Positions 43,891 through 52,339 of a stretch of 64,000 nt of DNA are shown here, one piece after another. Under the pieces are notes generated by a model. That model was not told where the DNA came from. It saw nothing but the letters and a program-made list of their open reading frames with translations, and ran no database searches. This DNA is from Phenylobacterium deserti (GTDB lineage Bacteria; Pseudomonadota; Alphaproteobacteria; Caulobacterales; Caulobacteraceae), in assembly GCF_003254705.1 (NCBI RefSeq), contig NZ_QFYR01000006.1, positions 62,001-126,000 on the forward strand, given 5' to 3'. A program made the position numbers and the translations under genes. Every line of letters begins with the position of its first letter. Position 1 is the first letter of the stretch.

Positions 43891-44805
43891 TCATCGCCGT
43901 TGCGGCGCCGTCGCCAGCATGTAGGCGCGCTTGGCGTCCAGATCCTTGGCGACGCCGATCACCATCAGCTCGAGCGGCTCAGTCCCGTCATTGCGGATCG
44001 CGCGCGTCTCGCCCAGCCGCACGGGAAGGGCGTCGCCAGTCGCGAGCGGCGCAGTTTGCGCGCCCACGCGTGCAGAGCCACGCCCGCCCAGCACGTAGTA
44101 GACCTCGCTCATGTCCGGCTTTGACGCCGGACCCACCGACGCGCCCGGCGCGATCACCACGTGATCGACATAGGACCAGGCCGTGCGGAACACGGCAGGC
44201 CCGAGCGCTTGTCGGCGCAGCACCTCGCCCTGGCCGCCATCGAGATTTTGAACTGGCTTCAACAGCGACCGGTCCAGCCTCATCGTCATGAAGGTCGGGA
44301 TCGGATCCAGCGGCGCGCCGACACGCGAGTCGCCCAGGTCGAAGTTGTCGTAAACCTTGGTCGTGCCGACGTTGATGTTCAGCCACTGAACCGGCTTGTC
44401 CGTCGGATTATAGATCGCGTGGGAGTGGCCCATGGTGTTGGGGGCGCCCACCGGTCCCTTCAGCTGCGACGTGCGTCCATCGATGGTGAACTGCGCTTCG
44501 CCATCGAGGATGACGAACATCTCCTCGCACGCGTTGTGGAAGTGCGCCCCGATACCGCCGCCCGGCTGTATTTCCCCGCGGTGCAGGAAGATGAAGTTGG
44601 TGTCGAGCGCATCGGTCCCGAGCAGGGATCCGAACTTCAGCTCCCCAGCGCCGCCGTGCACCGAACGAGCCGAGCGGAACTTCGCCGGATCAGTATGGGC
44701 GATCCTTTGGCTCAGAGATGCGGGCGCGGCGGGTGCGGCGGGCTGGGCCTGAGCGGCGCCGGCGAGCGGCAGGGCGAGAGCGGCGGCGAGCAGCAGCCTG
44801 GACAT
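43891..44805 (-). CDS. Secreted bicupin protein
   Basis: 304 residues, ATG with AGGAGGAAA upstream. Signal peptide MSRLLLAAALALPLAGAAQAQ. Two cupin domains: first with GGGIGAHFHNACEEMFVILDGEAQFTIDGR (His-x-His...Glu metal ligands visible) and MGHSHAIYNPTDKPVQWLNINV, second with VVIAPGASVGPASKPDMSEVYYVLGGRGSARVGAQTAPLATGDALPVRLGETRAI, where the HxH is degenerate. Possible periplasmic dioxygenase, isomerase or binding protein; resembles the bicupin at 55527 only loosely. Divergent from the barrel protein/SMP-30 pair, sharing a 218-bp control region with one GntR-type site. Confidence 0.85.
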   Translation of the reverse strand: MSRLLLAAALALPLAGAAQAQPAAPAAPASLSQRIAHTDPAKFRSARSVHGGAGELKFGSLLGTDALDTNFIFLHRGEIQPGGGIGAHFHNACEEMFVILDGEAQFTIDGRTSQLKGPVGAPNTMGHSHAIYNPTDKPVQWLNINVGTTKVYDNFDLGDSRVGAPLDPIPTFMTMRLDRSLLKPVQNLDGGQGEVLRRQALGPAVFRTAWSYVDHVVIAPGASVGPASKPDMSEVYYVLGGRGSARVGAQTAPLATGDALPVRLGETRAIRNDGTEPLELMVIGVAKDLDAKRAYMLATAPQRR

Positions 44806-44926
44806 TGGGTTTCCTCCTGGTCGGGAGACGCTTCGCTGCTGGAAGTTCTACCCGCGCGGGAGGCGCGGCGCTCCGGTCAGCTCGACGCTCCGGTTACTCC
44901 GGCTTTTTCGCTATTGTGCAGGCAAG

Positions 44927-44936
44927 TTGTATGCAA
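44927..44936. promoter_or_regulatory. GntR/FCD-type operator, site 8
   Basis: TTGTATGCAA, perfect consensus, 88 bp before the 45024 gene and about 120 bp before the divergent bicupin. Confidence 0.65.
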
Positions 44937-45023
44937 ATCTCACGCTCGGGGAAAGCTCGGATCTCGCGGCGCCCCGGCTCAACGAAGGCGGCGCTTCAGG
45001 CGCCCGCAAAAAGGGGATTGGAA

Positions 45024-45443
45024 ATGAACAGAAGGTCCTTCTTCCCGGCGCTGGCCGGGCTTCTCGGCGCCGCCGGCGCCGTCTCCACTGTCCGGGCGCA
45101 GGCCCCCGCGGCCGCTGGCGCCGGTCCCATCGTCCTGTACTGCGATCTGGCCGTGGACCCGGCGCGCGAGCAGGAGATGCTTCAAGCCTTCCGCACGGTC
45201 TTCAAGCCCACGGCCCAGCGCCACAAAGGCTACATCGACCTGAAGATGCTCAAGCTGCGGACCGTGCTTCAGGGCGGGCCCAAGCCGCCGCCGGGCGTCA
45301 ACTACCGCTTCCAGCTGACCTACGAGAACGAGGACCTGCGCCAGAACTGGGTGAAGTCGGATGATCACCAGCGGGTCTGGCCGCTGATCGAAAACACCGT
45401 CCTCAACAAGGACTACATCGTTCTGCTCACGGACAGCGTGTGA
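45024..45443 (+). CDS. Secreted dimeric alpha+beta barrel protein (antibiotic biosynthesis monooxygenase-like)
   Basis: 139 residues from the ATG at 45024 with AAAAGGGGA upstream. Probable Tat signal MNRRSFFPALAGLLGAAGAVSTVRA, then one ferredoxin-like ABM domain: IVLYCDLAVDPAREQEMLQAFRTVFKPTAQRHKGYIDLKMLKL...NYRFQLTYENEDLRQNWVKSDDHQRVWPLIENTV. ABM-type barrels act as cofactor-free monooxygenases, heme-degrading enzymes, lactone isomerases or chaperone-like dimers. Stop overlaps the SMP-30 region, forming a two-gene operon. Export next to a lactonase suggests isomerisation or binding of an oxidation product. Confidence 0.75.
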   Translation: MNRRSFFPALAGLLGAAGAVSTVRAQAPAAAGAGPIVLYCDLAVDPAREQEMLQAFRTVFKPTAQRHKGYIDLKMLKLRTVLQGGPKPPPGVNYRFQLTYENEDLRQNWVKSDDHQRVWPLIENTVLNKDYIVLLTDSV

Positions 45444-45454
45444 GGGCGCGTTCG

Positions 45455-46477
45455 ATGTCTAAGTCTCTTATCGTGACCTGCTCAGCCGTGGCGGCCCTGG
45501 CTGTCGGCTGGGCTCCCTCGGGCGCGACGCAGTCGCAGCCGCCGGCGGCGAGCACCGCCTCCGAGATCAAGCGGCTGGACCCTGCGCTGGACCGGGTGAT
45601 CGCGCCGGGCGCGCGCGTCGAAAAGGTGGCTACCGGCTTCCAGTTCACCGAAGGCCCCATGTGGCGCGACGGGCGGCTGTGGTTCTCTGACCTGGTCGGC
45701 AACCAGCTGGTGGCGGTTACACCTCAAGGGCAGACGCAGGTGCTGCTGGACAAGGCCGGCGGCCTGCAGGATCCGCCTGCTGGCTCGTACCTTGGCTCGA
45801 ACGGGCTGGTCACCGGGCCTGACGGCGCGGTTCTGATGACCCAGCACGGCGCCCGTCGCATCGTGCGGCTGGACGAGCGGTTCTCGGCCGCGCCAGTGAT
45901 CGAACGCTTCGAAGGCAAGCGCCTGAACAGCCCGAACGACCTGGTGTTCACCGCCGACGGCGCGTTGTGGTTCACCGACCCGCCGTTCGGCCTGGCCAAG
46001 GGCGACGAAGACCCCGGCAAGGAAGTGGCGTTCAACGGCGTCTATCGCTGGCACGACGGCAAGCTGACAGCGCCGATCCGTGATCTGCCGCGGCCGAACG
46101 GTCTCGCCTTTTCGCCCGACGGGCGCACGCTCTATGTCGCCAACTCTGGGCCCGAGATGTTCATCCGCGCCTATCCGGTGACGGCTGCCGGTGCGGTGGG
46201 GCAGGGGCGGCTGTTCGCCAGTTTCGCGGCCTCCGAAGGGGCCGGCGTGCCGGATGGCGTGAAGGTCGACAGCGCCGGGAACGTCTGGGCGACCGGACCA
46301 GGCGGCGTGCACGTCTTTGCGCCCAGCGGCCGCAAGCTCGGTCTCGTTGCGCTGCCGGAAGTGGCGGCGAACCTGGGTTGGGCTGATGGCGGGCGCACGC
46401 TCTACATCACCGGCTCGACCAGCATCTATCGGCTCGGCGTGGCCACGCCGGGGATCATGCCGCGCTACACGCGCTGA
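45455..46477 (+). CDS. SMP-30/gluconolactonase-family lactonase, secreted
   Basis: 340 residues from the ATG at 45455 with GAGGG upstream (a GTG at 45440 overlaps the previous stop and is an alternative). Signal peptide, then a six-bladed propeller with metal-site residues in FTEGPMWRDGRLWFSDL (Glu), RLNSPNDLVFTADGALWFTDPPFG (Asn), PNGLAFSPDGRTLYVANSG (Asn) and GVPDGVKVDSAGNVWATGPGGVHVF (Asp). Hydrolyses aldonolactones or other lactones in the periplasm, the expected next step after PQQ-dependent oxidation of a cyclic hemiacetal or a diol. Followed by an 11-bp stem-loop. Confidence 0.92.
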   Translation: MSKSLIVTCSAVAALAVGWAPSGATQSQPPAASTASEIKRLDPALDRVIAPGARVEKVATGFQFTEGPMWRDGRLWFSDLVGNQLVAVTPQGQTQVLLDKAGGLQDPPAGSYLGSNGLVTGPDGAVLMTQHGARRIVRLDERFSAAPVIERFEGKRLNSPNDLVFTADGALWFTDPPFGLAKGDEDPGKEVAFNGVYRWHDGKLTAPIRDLPRPNGLAFSPDGRTLYVANSGPEMFIRAYPVTAAGAVGQGRLFASFAASEGAGVPDGVKVDSAGNVWATGPGGVHVFAPSGRKLGLVALPEVAANLGWADGGRTLYITGSTSIYRLGVATPGIMPRYTR

Positions 46478-46483
46478 GGAGAC

Positions 46484-46510
46484 GCCGGCCCGCCATCGCG
46501 GCGGGCCGGC
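46484..46510 (+). terminator. GC-rich stem-loop after the SMP-30 gene
   Basis: gccggcccgcc / ggcgggccggc, 11-bp stem, 5-base loop; between convergent lactonase and cytochrome genes, no T-run. Confidence 0.6.
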
Positions 46511-46519
46511 GATCACATC

Positions 46520-46555
46520 CTACTTGGGGCTGTGGGGCTACTTGGGGCTGTCGGG
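46520..46555. repeat. 18-bp tandem duplication at the cytochrome c stop codon
   Basis: ctacttggggctgtgggg followed by ctacttggggctgtcggg, differing at one or two bases. On the minus strand it repeats the last codons D-S-P-K-stop as P-H-S-P-K-stop just beyond the real stop. Confidence 0.8.
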
Positions 46556-46834
46556 GCCGTAGTTCTTGGCCAGGTAGCCGACAACGGACTCGAATTCAGC
46601 GTCGCTGAGCTTGGCGCCATAACCGATCATCTTCTCGACGGTCTCGCCCCACTGCTCGGCGGTCTTGCGCTTGGCGGTCACCTGGGTGGCCACGTGGCAG
46701 GCGGTGCAGTTCTTCTGGACGAGCGGCTTCTCGGGACCAGGACGGAAGTCGCCATTGGCCGGAGTTTGCGCGAAAGCTGCGGAGGAAAGGCTAACGGCCG
46801 CCAGTAGAGTGGAGGCGGCGAGGGTACGGCGCAT
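46538..46834 (-). CDS. Small periplasmic c-type cytochrome
   Basis: 98 residues from the ATG at 46834 with AAGGGA upstream. Signal peptide MRRTLAASTLLAAVSLSSAAFAQ, then a minimal monoheme domain: C43-T-A-C46-H47 and probable axial Met69 in VEKMIGYGAKLSDAEFESVVGYLAKNYG. This form commonly accompanies PQQ dehydrogenases. Third gene of the minus-strand quinoprotein operon, 103 bp after the heme-less quinoprotein, and so its likely electron acceptor. Gene ends in a tandem-duplicated stop region. Confidence 0.9.
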   Translation of the reverse strand: MRRTLAASTLLAAVSLSSAAFAQTPANGDFRPGPEKPLVQKNCTACHVATQVTAKRKTAEQWGETVEKMIGYGAKLSDAEFESVVGYLAKNYGPDSPK

Positions 46835-46937
46835 ACAGTAGTCCCTTTTTGTCACGACACCGAAATCCGTCCCTGTCGCGCAATCTAGCAAAACCCGAGC
46901 GCTTGCGCGCCCGGATTTTTGCGCGCAGGGCAGATTC

Positions 46938-48950
46938 CTACGGCAGGGCGTAGACGACCAGCTCGCCGGGCGAGTCCGGCCCCGACGAAGCTACGGCGAT
47001 GTATTGCTTGCCGTCGAGCGCGTAGGTCATGGGCGAGCCCGACTGACGGCTCGGCATCCGCACCTGGCCCACTTCCTTGCCGGTGGCCTTGTCATAGGCC
47101 CGCAACCAGCCGCTGCGGACGCCATCGGCACCGGTGGTCGGCTGCCCATCGCCGATGATCACCAGTGTCTTGGTGGTCAGCGGACCGATCAGGGCGTTGC
47201 TGCCGGTGCGGGGGATGTTCATGCCCTTCAGCGCCGGGTGGTTCTTCACATAGTCCGGCGTCTCGCCGTGGGCGATCTGCCAGGCGATGTCGCCCTTGTT
47301 CAGGTCGATCGCCGTCACGCGCCCATAGGGCGGCTTGATCAGCGGCAGACCTTGGACGTCAATCCGGCCGCGGCGGCGCACGCCCGTGGCGTTGGGGTCG
47401 CGGGCGATGTTCAGGCCCATGCCTGCATCGCTGACTTCGGGGTCGATGGGGCCGATGCCCAGTGCGCCGATCAGGGTCTGGGAGAAGACGTAGACCGTGT
47501 TGGTTTCCGGATCAAACGAGCCGCCCGGCCAGTTGGTCCCGCCTTGGACGGCCGGCATCATCAGGGTCGCCAGCGGACCCGGCCACTTGCTGAGCACCGG
47601 CGGGGTATAGAGCGGCCCGATCTTGTAGTTGGACACGAGCTTCACCGCTTCGGCCCGCAGCTCGGGCGTGAAGTCGATCAGGTCGTCGATGGCCACGCCC
47701 TGCCGGTCGTAGGCAGGCGGCTTGCTCGGCATCGGCTGGGTCGGCGCGTACCACTCGCCGGGCACGTCGCCCTTCGGCACGGGCTTCTCGGGGATCGGCC
47801 ACACCGGCTTGCCGGTTTCGCGGTCCAGTACATAGAGCCAGGCCTGCTTAGTCGGCTGGGCGATCGCCTTGATCTTCTTACCGCGCACGGTGATGTCGGC
47901 CAGGATCGCGGCGCAGGGCACGTCACGGTCCCACAGGCCGTGGTGGATCATTTGGTAGTGCCAGCGGCGCTTGCCGGTCTTCACGTCCAGCGCGACGATG
48001 CTCTCGCTGAACAGGTTGTCGCCAGGACGATTGCCGCCGTACCAGTCGCCGGTCGGGGATTCGACGCCGATGTAGACGAGGCCGAGCTGCGGGTCGGCGC
48101 TCATCTGCGCCCAGACGCCGGTGTTGCCGGTGTACTCGTCCGAGCCGTTCAGCCAGGTGTTGTTGCCGACCTCGCCCTTGCCCGGGATGGTGTGGAAGAT
48201 CCACAGGCGCTTGCCGGTGCGCACGTCATAGCCGCGCACCGCGCCCTTCACGTTCTTCTTGTTCGGCGCATCGCCGGGCTCATGTGCGGCGCCGACCACG
48301 ATGATGTCGCCCACCACCAGCGGCGTGGCGTTCAGGCCGATCTTGGCCGTGGTCGGGTCGAGCCCTTCTTGGTCGAGCTCGGCCTTCAGGTCGACGATGC
48401 CGTTCTTGCCGAACCCGGGGATCGGCAGGCCGGTCTTCGCGTCGAGGCCGATCATCTGATAGCCAGGCGTCACGTAGATGACGCGCTCTTCCTGGCCGTC
48501 GGTCCAGTACGACAGGCCGCGGCCGCTGCCTTGGCGGGGGCCTTCGCGTCCGCGCTGGCCTTCGTTGATCGAGTACTTCCACAGAAGCTCGCCGTTGCGC
48601 GCGTCCAGCGCCACGGCGGCCCGGCGGGTGCCGGCCGTCAGGTACAGCACGCCGTTCTTCATCAGCGGCGTGGCCTGCAGGTTGGTGTCCGGCGCCGGAC
48701 CCATGTTGTCGGCCTTGAAGCGCCAGGCGATCTGCAGCTGGTTGAAGTTGTCCGCCTTCACCTGGTCCAGCGGCGAGTAGCGCCAGGCGCCCAGGTTGCC
48801 GGCGTAGGTCGGCCATTCGCCGTTCTGGACGCCGTCGCCGATGGACGGGCCGCCGGCGCTCTGCGCCTCGGCCGTGGTGGAGATGCCGTTGCCCGCCAGG
48901 AAGAGGGCCAGGCCGGCCGCGGAGATGGAGCGGCGCGTAAGCTCAGTCAT
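46938..48950 (-). CDS. PQQ-dependent dehydrogenase without heme domain
   Basis: 670 residues, ATG with GGGAGGAAA upstream. Tat-like signal (MTELTRRSISAAGLALFLAGNG). Propeller W-repeats: EWPTYAGNLGAWRYSPLDQV, FNQLQIAWRFKADNMG, NGELLWKYSINEG, GKRLWIFHTIPGKGE, GKRRWHYQMIHHGLWDRDVPCAAILAD, then IDLNKGDIAWQIAHG. No CxxCH anywhere, unlike the other two quinoproteins in the window. Oxidises an alcohol or sugar in the periplasm, passing electrons to a separate acceptor, probably the 98-residue cytochrome downstream. Encoded 40 bp after the quinohemoprotein on the same strand. Confidence 0.9.
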   Translation of the reverse strand: MTELTRRSISAAGLALFLAGNGISTTAEAQSAGGPSIGDGVQNGEWPTYAGNLGAWRYSPLDQVKADNFNQLQIAWRFKADNMGPAPDTNLQATPLMKNGVLYLTAGTRRAAVALDARNGELLWKYSINEGQRGREGPRQGSGRGLSYWTDGQEERVIYVTPGYQMIGLDAKTGLPIPGFGKNGIVDLKAELDQEGLDPTTAKIGLNATPLVVGDIIVVGAAHEPGDAPNKKNVKGAVRGYDVRTGKRLWIFHTIPGKGEVGNNTWLNGSDEYTGNTGVWAQMSADPQLGLVYIGVESPTGDWYGGNRPGDNLFSESIVALDVKTGKRRWHYQMIHHGLWDRDVPCAAILADITVRGKKIKAIAQPTKQAWLYVLDRETGKPVWPIPEKPVPKGDVPGEWYAPTQPMPSKPPAYDRQGVAIDDLIDFTPELRAEAVKLVSNYKIGPLYTPPVLSKWPGPLATLMMPAVQGGTNWPGGSFDPETNTVYVFSQTLIGALGIGPIDPEVSDAGMGLNIARDPNATGVRRRGRIDVQGLPLIKPPYGRVTAIDLNKGDIAWQIAHGETPDYVKNHPALKGMNIPRTGSNALIGPLTTKTLVIIGDGQPTTGADGVRSGWLRAYDKATGKEVGQVRMPSRQSGSPMTYALDGKQYIAVASSGPDSPGELVVYALP

Positions 48951-48990
48951 TGTTTCCTCCCGGTCCAGCGTCGTTGCGCCGGAGGGTTCA

Positions 48991-51177
48991 TCAGCGCCCT
49001 GCGGGCAGGGCGTAGGCGACGAAAGCGTTGCGGGTCGGCCCCTGGCCTGGCGCGGTGGACGGACGGCTGGAGGCCGCCGGAACCAGCAGGAACTGACGCC
49101 CGCGCACAGAGTACATGGAGGGCAGGCCGGCGGCCGCGCCCGGCAGCGGCGAGGTCCAGACAGTCTTGCCGCTGTTGGCCTCGATGGCGTGCAGGGTTTG
49201 GTCGCGGCCGGTGCCGACGAAGATCAGGCCGGAGGCCGTGATCAGGCTGCCCACGCGGGCGGGCGCGAGGCCGGTGGGCCCGTCCTTCGAGCGTGGATGC
49301 TTGGTGTCGGTGCCGATCGGCCGCTGCCAGACGATGTCGCCGGTGTTCAGGTCGTACGCGGTCAGCTGGGACCACGGCGGCTTGATCATCGGGTTGCTGG
49401 TGGTCTTCGACAGCACGTAGCCGTAGTCCGTCCGCCAGCGCCGATCCGCTTCCGCCTGCTCCGGCTTTTCCGGATAGGCGGCGGCTGCCTGTTTGACGAG
49501 GCGGCCGTCGGCGCTGCGGTCGTTGACCAAGTAGGCCAGGATGTCGGTCATAGTCGACCCGGCCACCCACGGGAAAGCGGGCATGTGACCGCGACCCTGG
49601 TTGATCACTGAAGCCATCTGCTCGGGCGTCAGACGCTCGCTGATGTTCACCAGCGACGGAGCAGTCTCGCTGCCGTTGCGGTCGAAGCCGTGACAGAGGG
49701 CGCAGTTCTTCAGGTAGATGCTGTCGCCCCGCGCGAGCGGCGTCGCCCCATAGGTAATGGTCCGAGGGTCCGCCTGCGTCAGCTTGATGATCGACGGGAT
49801 GTCCGTCGAGATCACGTAGGCCATGCCCTTCTTCGGGTTCGCGAACAGCATGCCCCAGTTGGTGGCGCCGAGGTTGCCCGGCATCTGCACCACGTCCTTG
49901 GTGTCGGGCGGGGTGAAGAGCCCTTCGTTCCGGGCCGCCTTCATCTGGGCGATCAGCGGCTCACGCTCGTCGGCCGGCAGGGTCGGATCGATGTCGTCGA
50001 TCGTAAAGGTCTGGCGCGTGAACGGCTTGAGTTTGGTGGGGAAGGGCTGGGTCGGCCAGGCCTTCTCGCCCGGCACGTGGCTCTTCGGGACCGGGCGCTC
50101 CTCGATCGGCCACAGCGGCTTACCGGTAACCCGATCGAAGGCGTAGAGGAAGCCGGTCTTCCCGGCGATCACCACCGAGTCGATCTTGCGGCCGCCGTGG
50201 TCGACGGTGAGCAGCACGGGCGGGGAGGGGATGTCCCAGTCCCACAGGTCGTGGTGCACCGTCTGGAAGTCCCAGATCAGCTTGCCGGTGCGCGCGTCGA
50301 GGGCAAGGATCGAGTTGGCGAAGCGGTTGGAGCCCTCGCGATCCACACCCCAGAAGTCGTAGGTGCTCGAGCCGGTGACCGCGTAGACGATGCCGCGCTT
50401 CTCATCGAGGGAGAAGCCGGTCCAGTCGTTGGCGCCGCCCAGCTTCTGACGTGCGTCCTTCGGCCAAGTCTCGGAACCGGGCTGACCGTTCCGCGGAATG
50501 GTGTGGAAGGTCCAGGCGTGCTTGCCGGTCTTGACGTTGTAGGCGCGGATGTCGCCCGGAGGGGCGCCGTAGTCCTCGCCAGTCACCGCCCCGATGATGA
50601 TCAGGTCGCCAAAGACGACGCCAGGCGCCGACGGCTGGATGCGGTTGATGGTGGCGGGATCACGATCATCGACGCCCTGACGCAGGTCCACGTCGAAGCC
50701 CTCGATCTGAGCGCCGGTGCGGGCGTCGAGCGCTCGCAGGTGCTCGTCACGCGCATAGATGATGCGGGTGTCCTTGCCGTCGGGGCTGGACCAGTAGGTG
50801 AGGCCGCGCAGACCGCGGCCCGCTTTGCGCGGCGCCTTCCAGATTTCCTTGCCAGTCGCCGGGTCAAGGGCGACGATCGCGCCGCCGCTGCCGATCAGGA
50901 ACACCTTCCCGTCCATCATGAGCGGGTTGGAGACCGAAATGTCGTTGCCGAGCTCGTAGGTCCAGGCGACCTGGAGCTTGTTCACGTTGGCGGGCGTGAT
51001 CTGCGTAAGCTCGGAGTAGTGTGCGAAATCGGCGCCGCCGCCGAACATCGGCCACGGCGTGTCGCGCATGGGCGCAGAGCCCGCGACGGCCAAGGCGCAG
51101 CCTGCAAGGACGGCGGCAGAGGCCAGCAGCCGCACGCGCGGCCCTTGAACGAGCTTTCTGACTGAAGCCCTCAACAT
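48991..51177 (-). CDS. PQQ-dependent dehydrogenase with internal cytochrome c domain
   Basis: 728 residues from the ATG at 51177 with GGGGAG 8 bp upstream; a GTG at 51204 is open. Signal/anchor RLLASAAVLAGCALAVAGS (contains a possible lipobox AGC). Propeller start TPWPMFGGGADFAHYSELTQITPANVNKLQVAWTYELG, inserted heme domain C492-A-L-C495-H496 with Met in GRGHMPAFPW, propeller end YDLNTGDIVWQRPIGTD and VGTGRDQTLHAIEANSGKTVWTSPL. Same architecture as 25167-27296. First gene of the quinoprotein-quinoprotein-cytochrome operon, with a GntR-type site 58 bp upstream. Confidence 0.9.
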   Translation of the reverse strand: MLRASVRKLVQGPRVRLLASAAVLAGCALAVAGSAPMRDTPWPMFGGGADFAHYSELTQITPANVNKLQVAWTYELGNDISVSNPLMMDGKVFLIGSGGAIVALDPATGKEIWKAPRKAGRGLRGLTYWSSPDGKDTRIIYARDEHLRALDARTGAQIEGFDVDLRQGVDDRDPATINRIQPSAPGVVFGDLIIIGAVTGEDYGAPPGDIRAYNVKTGKHAWTFHTIPRNGQPGSETWPKDARQKLGGANDWTGFSLDEKRGIVYAVTGSSTYDFWGVDREGSNRFANSILALDARTGKLIWDFQTVHHDLWDWDIPSPPVLLTVDHGGRKIDSVVIAGKTGFLYAFDRVTGKPLWPIEERPVPKSHVPGEKAWPTQPFPTKLKPFTRQTFTIDDIDPTLPADEREPLIAQMKAARNEGLFTPPDTKDVVQMPGNLGATNWGMLFANPKKGMAYVISTDIPSIIKLTQADPRTITYGATPLARGDSIYLKNCALCHGFDRNGSETAPSLVNISERLTPEQMASVINQGRGHMPAFPWVAGSTMTDILAYLVNDRSADGRLVKQAAAAYPEKPEQAEADRRWRTDYGYVLSKTTSNPMIKPPWSQLTAYDLNTGDIVWQRPIGTDTKHPRSKDGPTGLAPARVGSLITASGLIFVGTGRDQTLHAIEANSGKTVWTSPLPGAAAGLPSMYSVRGRQFLLVPAASSRPSTAPGQGPTRNAFVAYALPAGR

Positions 51178-51234
51178 AAGCGTTCTCCCCCGCGCGACAA
51201 TCACCGCTGCCTACGCGAACGCTACTTCAATCAG

Positions 51235-51244
51235 TTGCATACAC
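51235..51244. promoter_or_regulatory. GntR/FCD-type operator, site 9
   Basis: TTGCATACAC (GTGTATGCAA on the minus strand), 58 bp before the quinohemoprotein start. Confidence 0.6.
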
Positions 51245-51362
51245 GTTGATCAAGCCCTGATGCGCAGGTGCAGAGCGGCGCCTAGTCAGTAAACCCGTGT
51301 TCACCGACCATGGTTGATGGAGCCGCGGCTGCCCTATTCGATGGAGTTGTGGCTGGGCGAGA

Positions 51363-51372
51363 TTGCATACAG
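51363..51372. promoter_or_regulatory. GntR/FCD-type operator, site 10
   Basis: TTGCATACAG (CTGTATGCAA on the minus strand), about 170 bp before the GntR start; suggests autoregulation. Confidence 0.55.
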
Positions 51373-51538
51373 ATCGGCTGCGGAAGTCGCGAGCGGCGAC
51401 CGCTTGGCCTGGCTTCCAAGGCTTTTCCTTTGCTGTCGCAAGCAGATCGGCTGCATTGTTGCTATCAAGAGACGCGGCGTCCCCGCGACTCGCGAAAGTG
51501 CGGGGAGCGAGTGTGAGCCAGTTGAAGGGGCTTGGATC

Positions 51539-52246
51539 GTGGTGAAGGTAGACAAGGAGCTTCCTGTCGCCTTTGAGCCAGCTCAGCCGCTGCGGCGCCC
51601 CGTCAGCCTGGGCGACGAGGTCTACAACGCTCTGTTTGCGCGACTCATGTCGCTGCAGATCCCGCCCGACTCACGCATCAAGATCGATGTGCTGGCTCGC
51701 GAGTTGGGGGTCTCTCAGACTCCGATCCGCGAGGCTTTGGCGCGCCTGGAGAACGAAGGTCTCGTCGTCAAGACGCACCTGATCGGCTACCGCGCCGCCT
51801 CGCAGCTGAGCGCCAAACAGTTCGAGGATCTGTACGACCTCCGTCTCCTCCTGGAGCCCTATGCCGCCGAGAAAGCGGCGGAAAACATGACGCCTGAAGT
51901 GCTGGACGTCCTGCGCGGCCTGGAGCGTGAGATGTCGGCGGGCGAAGGCGATGAACTCGCCTACGGGCGGTTTGCGCAGTTGGACAAACGATTCCACGAC
52001 GTGATCGCCAGGACGGCCGGGAACACCTTGGTCGAGGAGGCGCTGGCGCGCCTGCACACCCACGTGCACCTCTTCCGGCTCATGTATCACGCACGTGTGA
52101 CCGGCGAGGCGATCAAGGAGCATGCAGCTCTGCTCGCTGCGTTCGAGTCTCGCGACGGCGTCGAGGCGGCGCGTCTGATGCGGACCCATATCAAGAAGGC
52201 GCGCGCCCGCTTTGCGGCTCGTTTGCGTCAGGGGGCTCAGCCCTAG
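51539..52246 (+). CDS. GntR-family transcriptional regulator, FCD subfamily (second)
   Basis: 235 residues from the GTG at 51539 (an adjacent GTG at 51542 is equivalent), with AAGGGG 8 bp upstream. Winged helix: LGDEVYNALFARLMSLQIPPDSRIKIDVLARELGVSQTPIREALARLENEGLVVKTHLIGYRAA; FCD domain: FEDLYDLRLLLEPYAAEKAAENMTPEVLDVL, FAQLDKRFHDVIARTAGNTLVEEALARLHTHVHLFRL, IKEHAALLAAFESRDGVEAARLMRTHIKKAR, with the Asp and three His positions that form the metal/effector site. Located between quinoprotein and TonB units, both with TGTATRCA sites; likely the local regulator, with an operator in its own leader. Confidence 0.9.
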   Translation: MVKVDKELPVAFEPAQPLRRPVSLGDEVYNALFARLMSLQIPPDSRIKIDVLARELGVSQTPIREALARLENEGLVVKTHLIGYRAASQLSAKQFEDLYDLRLLLEPYAAEKAAENMTPEVLDVLRGLEREMSAGEGDELAYGRFAQLDKRFHDVIARTAGNTLVEEALARLHTHVHLFRLMYHARVTGEAIKEHAALLAAFESRDGVEAARLMRTHIKKARARFAARLRQGAQP

Positions 52247-52286
52247 ACGCCTGCGCCTGCCGCGGTTTTCAGCGGCCGCGCCGAAA

Positions 52287-52296
52287 TTGTATGCAG
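52287..52296. promoter_or_regulatory. GntR/FCD-type operator, site 11
   Basis: TTGTATGCAG, 181 bp before the TonB receptor start; 53 bp upstream of site 12. Confidence 0.6.
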
Positions 52297-52339
52297 TGCG
52301 TTTGGGGTAGCGGCGCCGCGGCTGTTGCGGCGCGCTGAT

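Larger units (their letters stand above)
51178..51538. other. 361-bp divergent control region
   Basis: Between the quinoprotein operon (minus) and the GntR gene (plus). Two GntR-type sites. The GntR frame is open back to 51314 but that part contains an operator and lacks a ribosome site, so it is treated as leader. Confidence 0.65.

Noticed and set aside
46828-46837. CTGTATGCGC on the minus strand, near-match to the island operator
   Set aside because: Two mismatches at the end and it is simply the start codon context of the cytochrome gene.
51314-51538. Long N-terminal extension of the second GntR protein
   Set aside because: No ribosome site, contains an operator, and no family similarity; the GTG at 51539 has AAGGGG at proper spacing.
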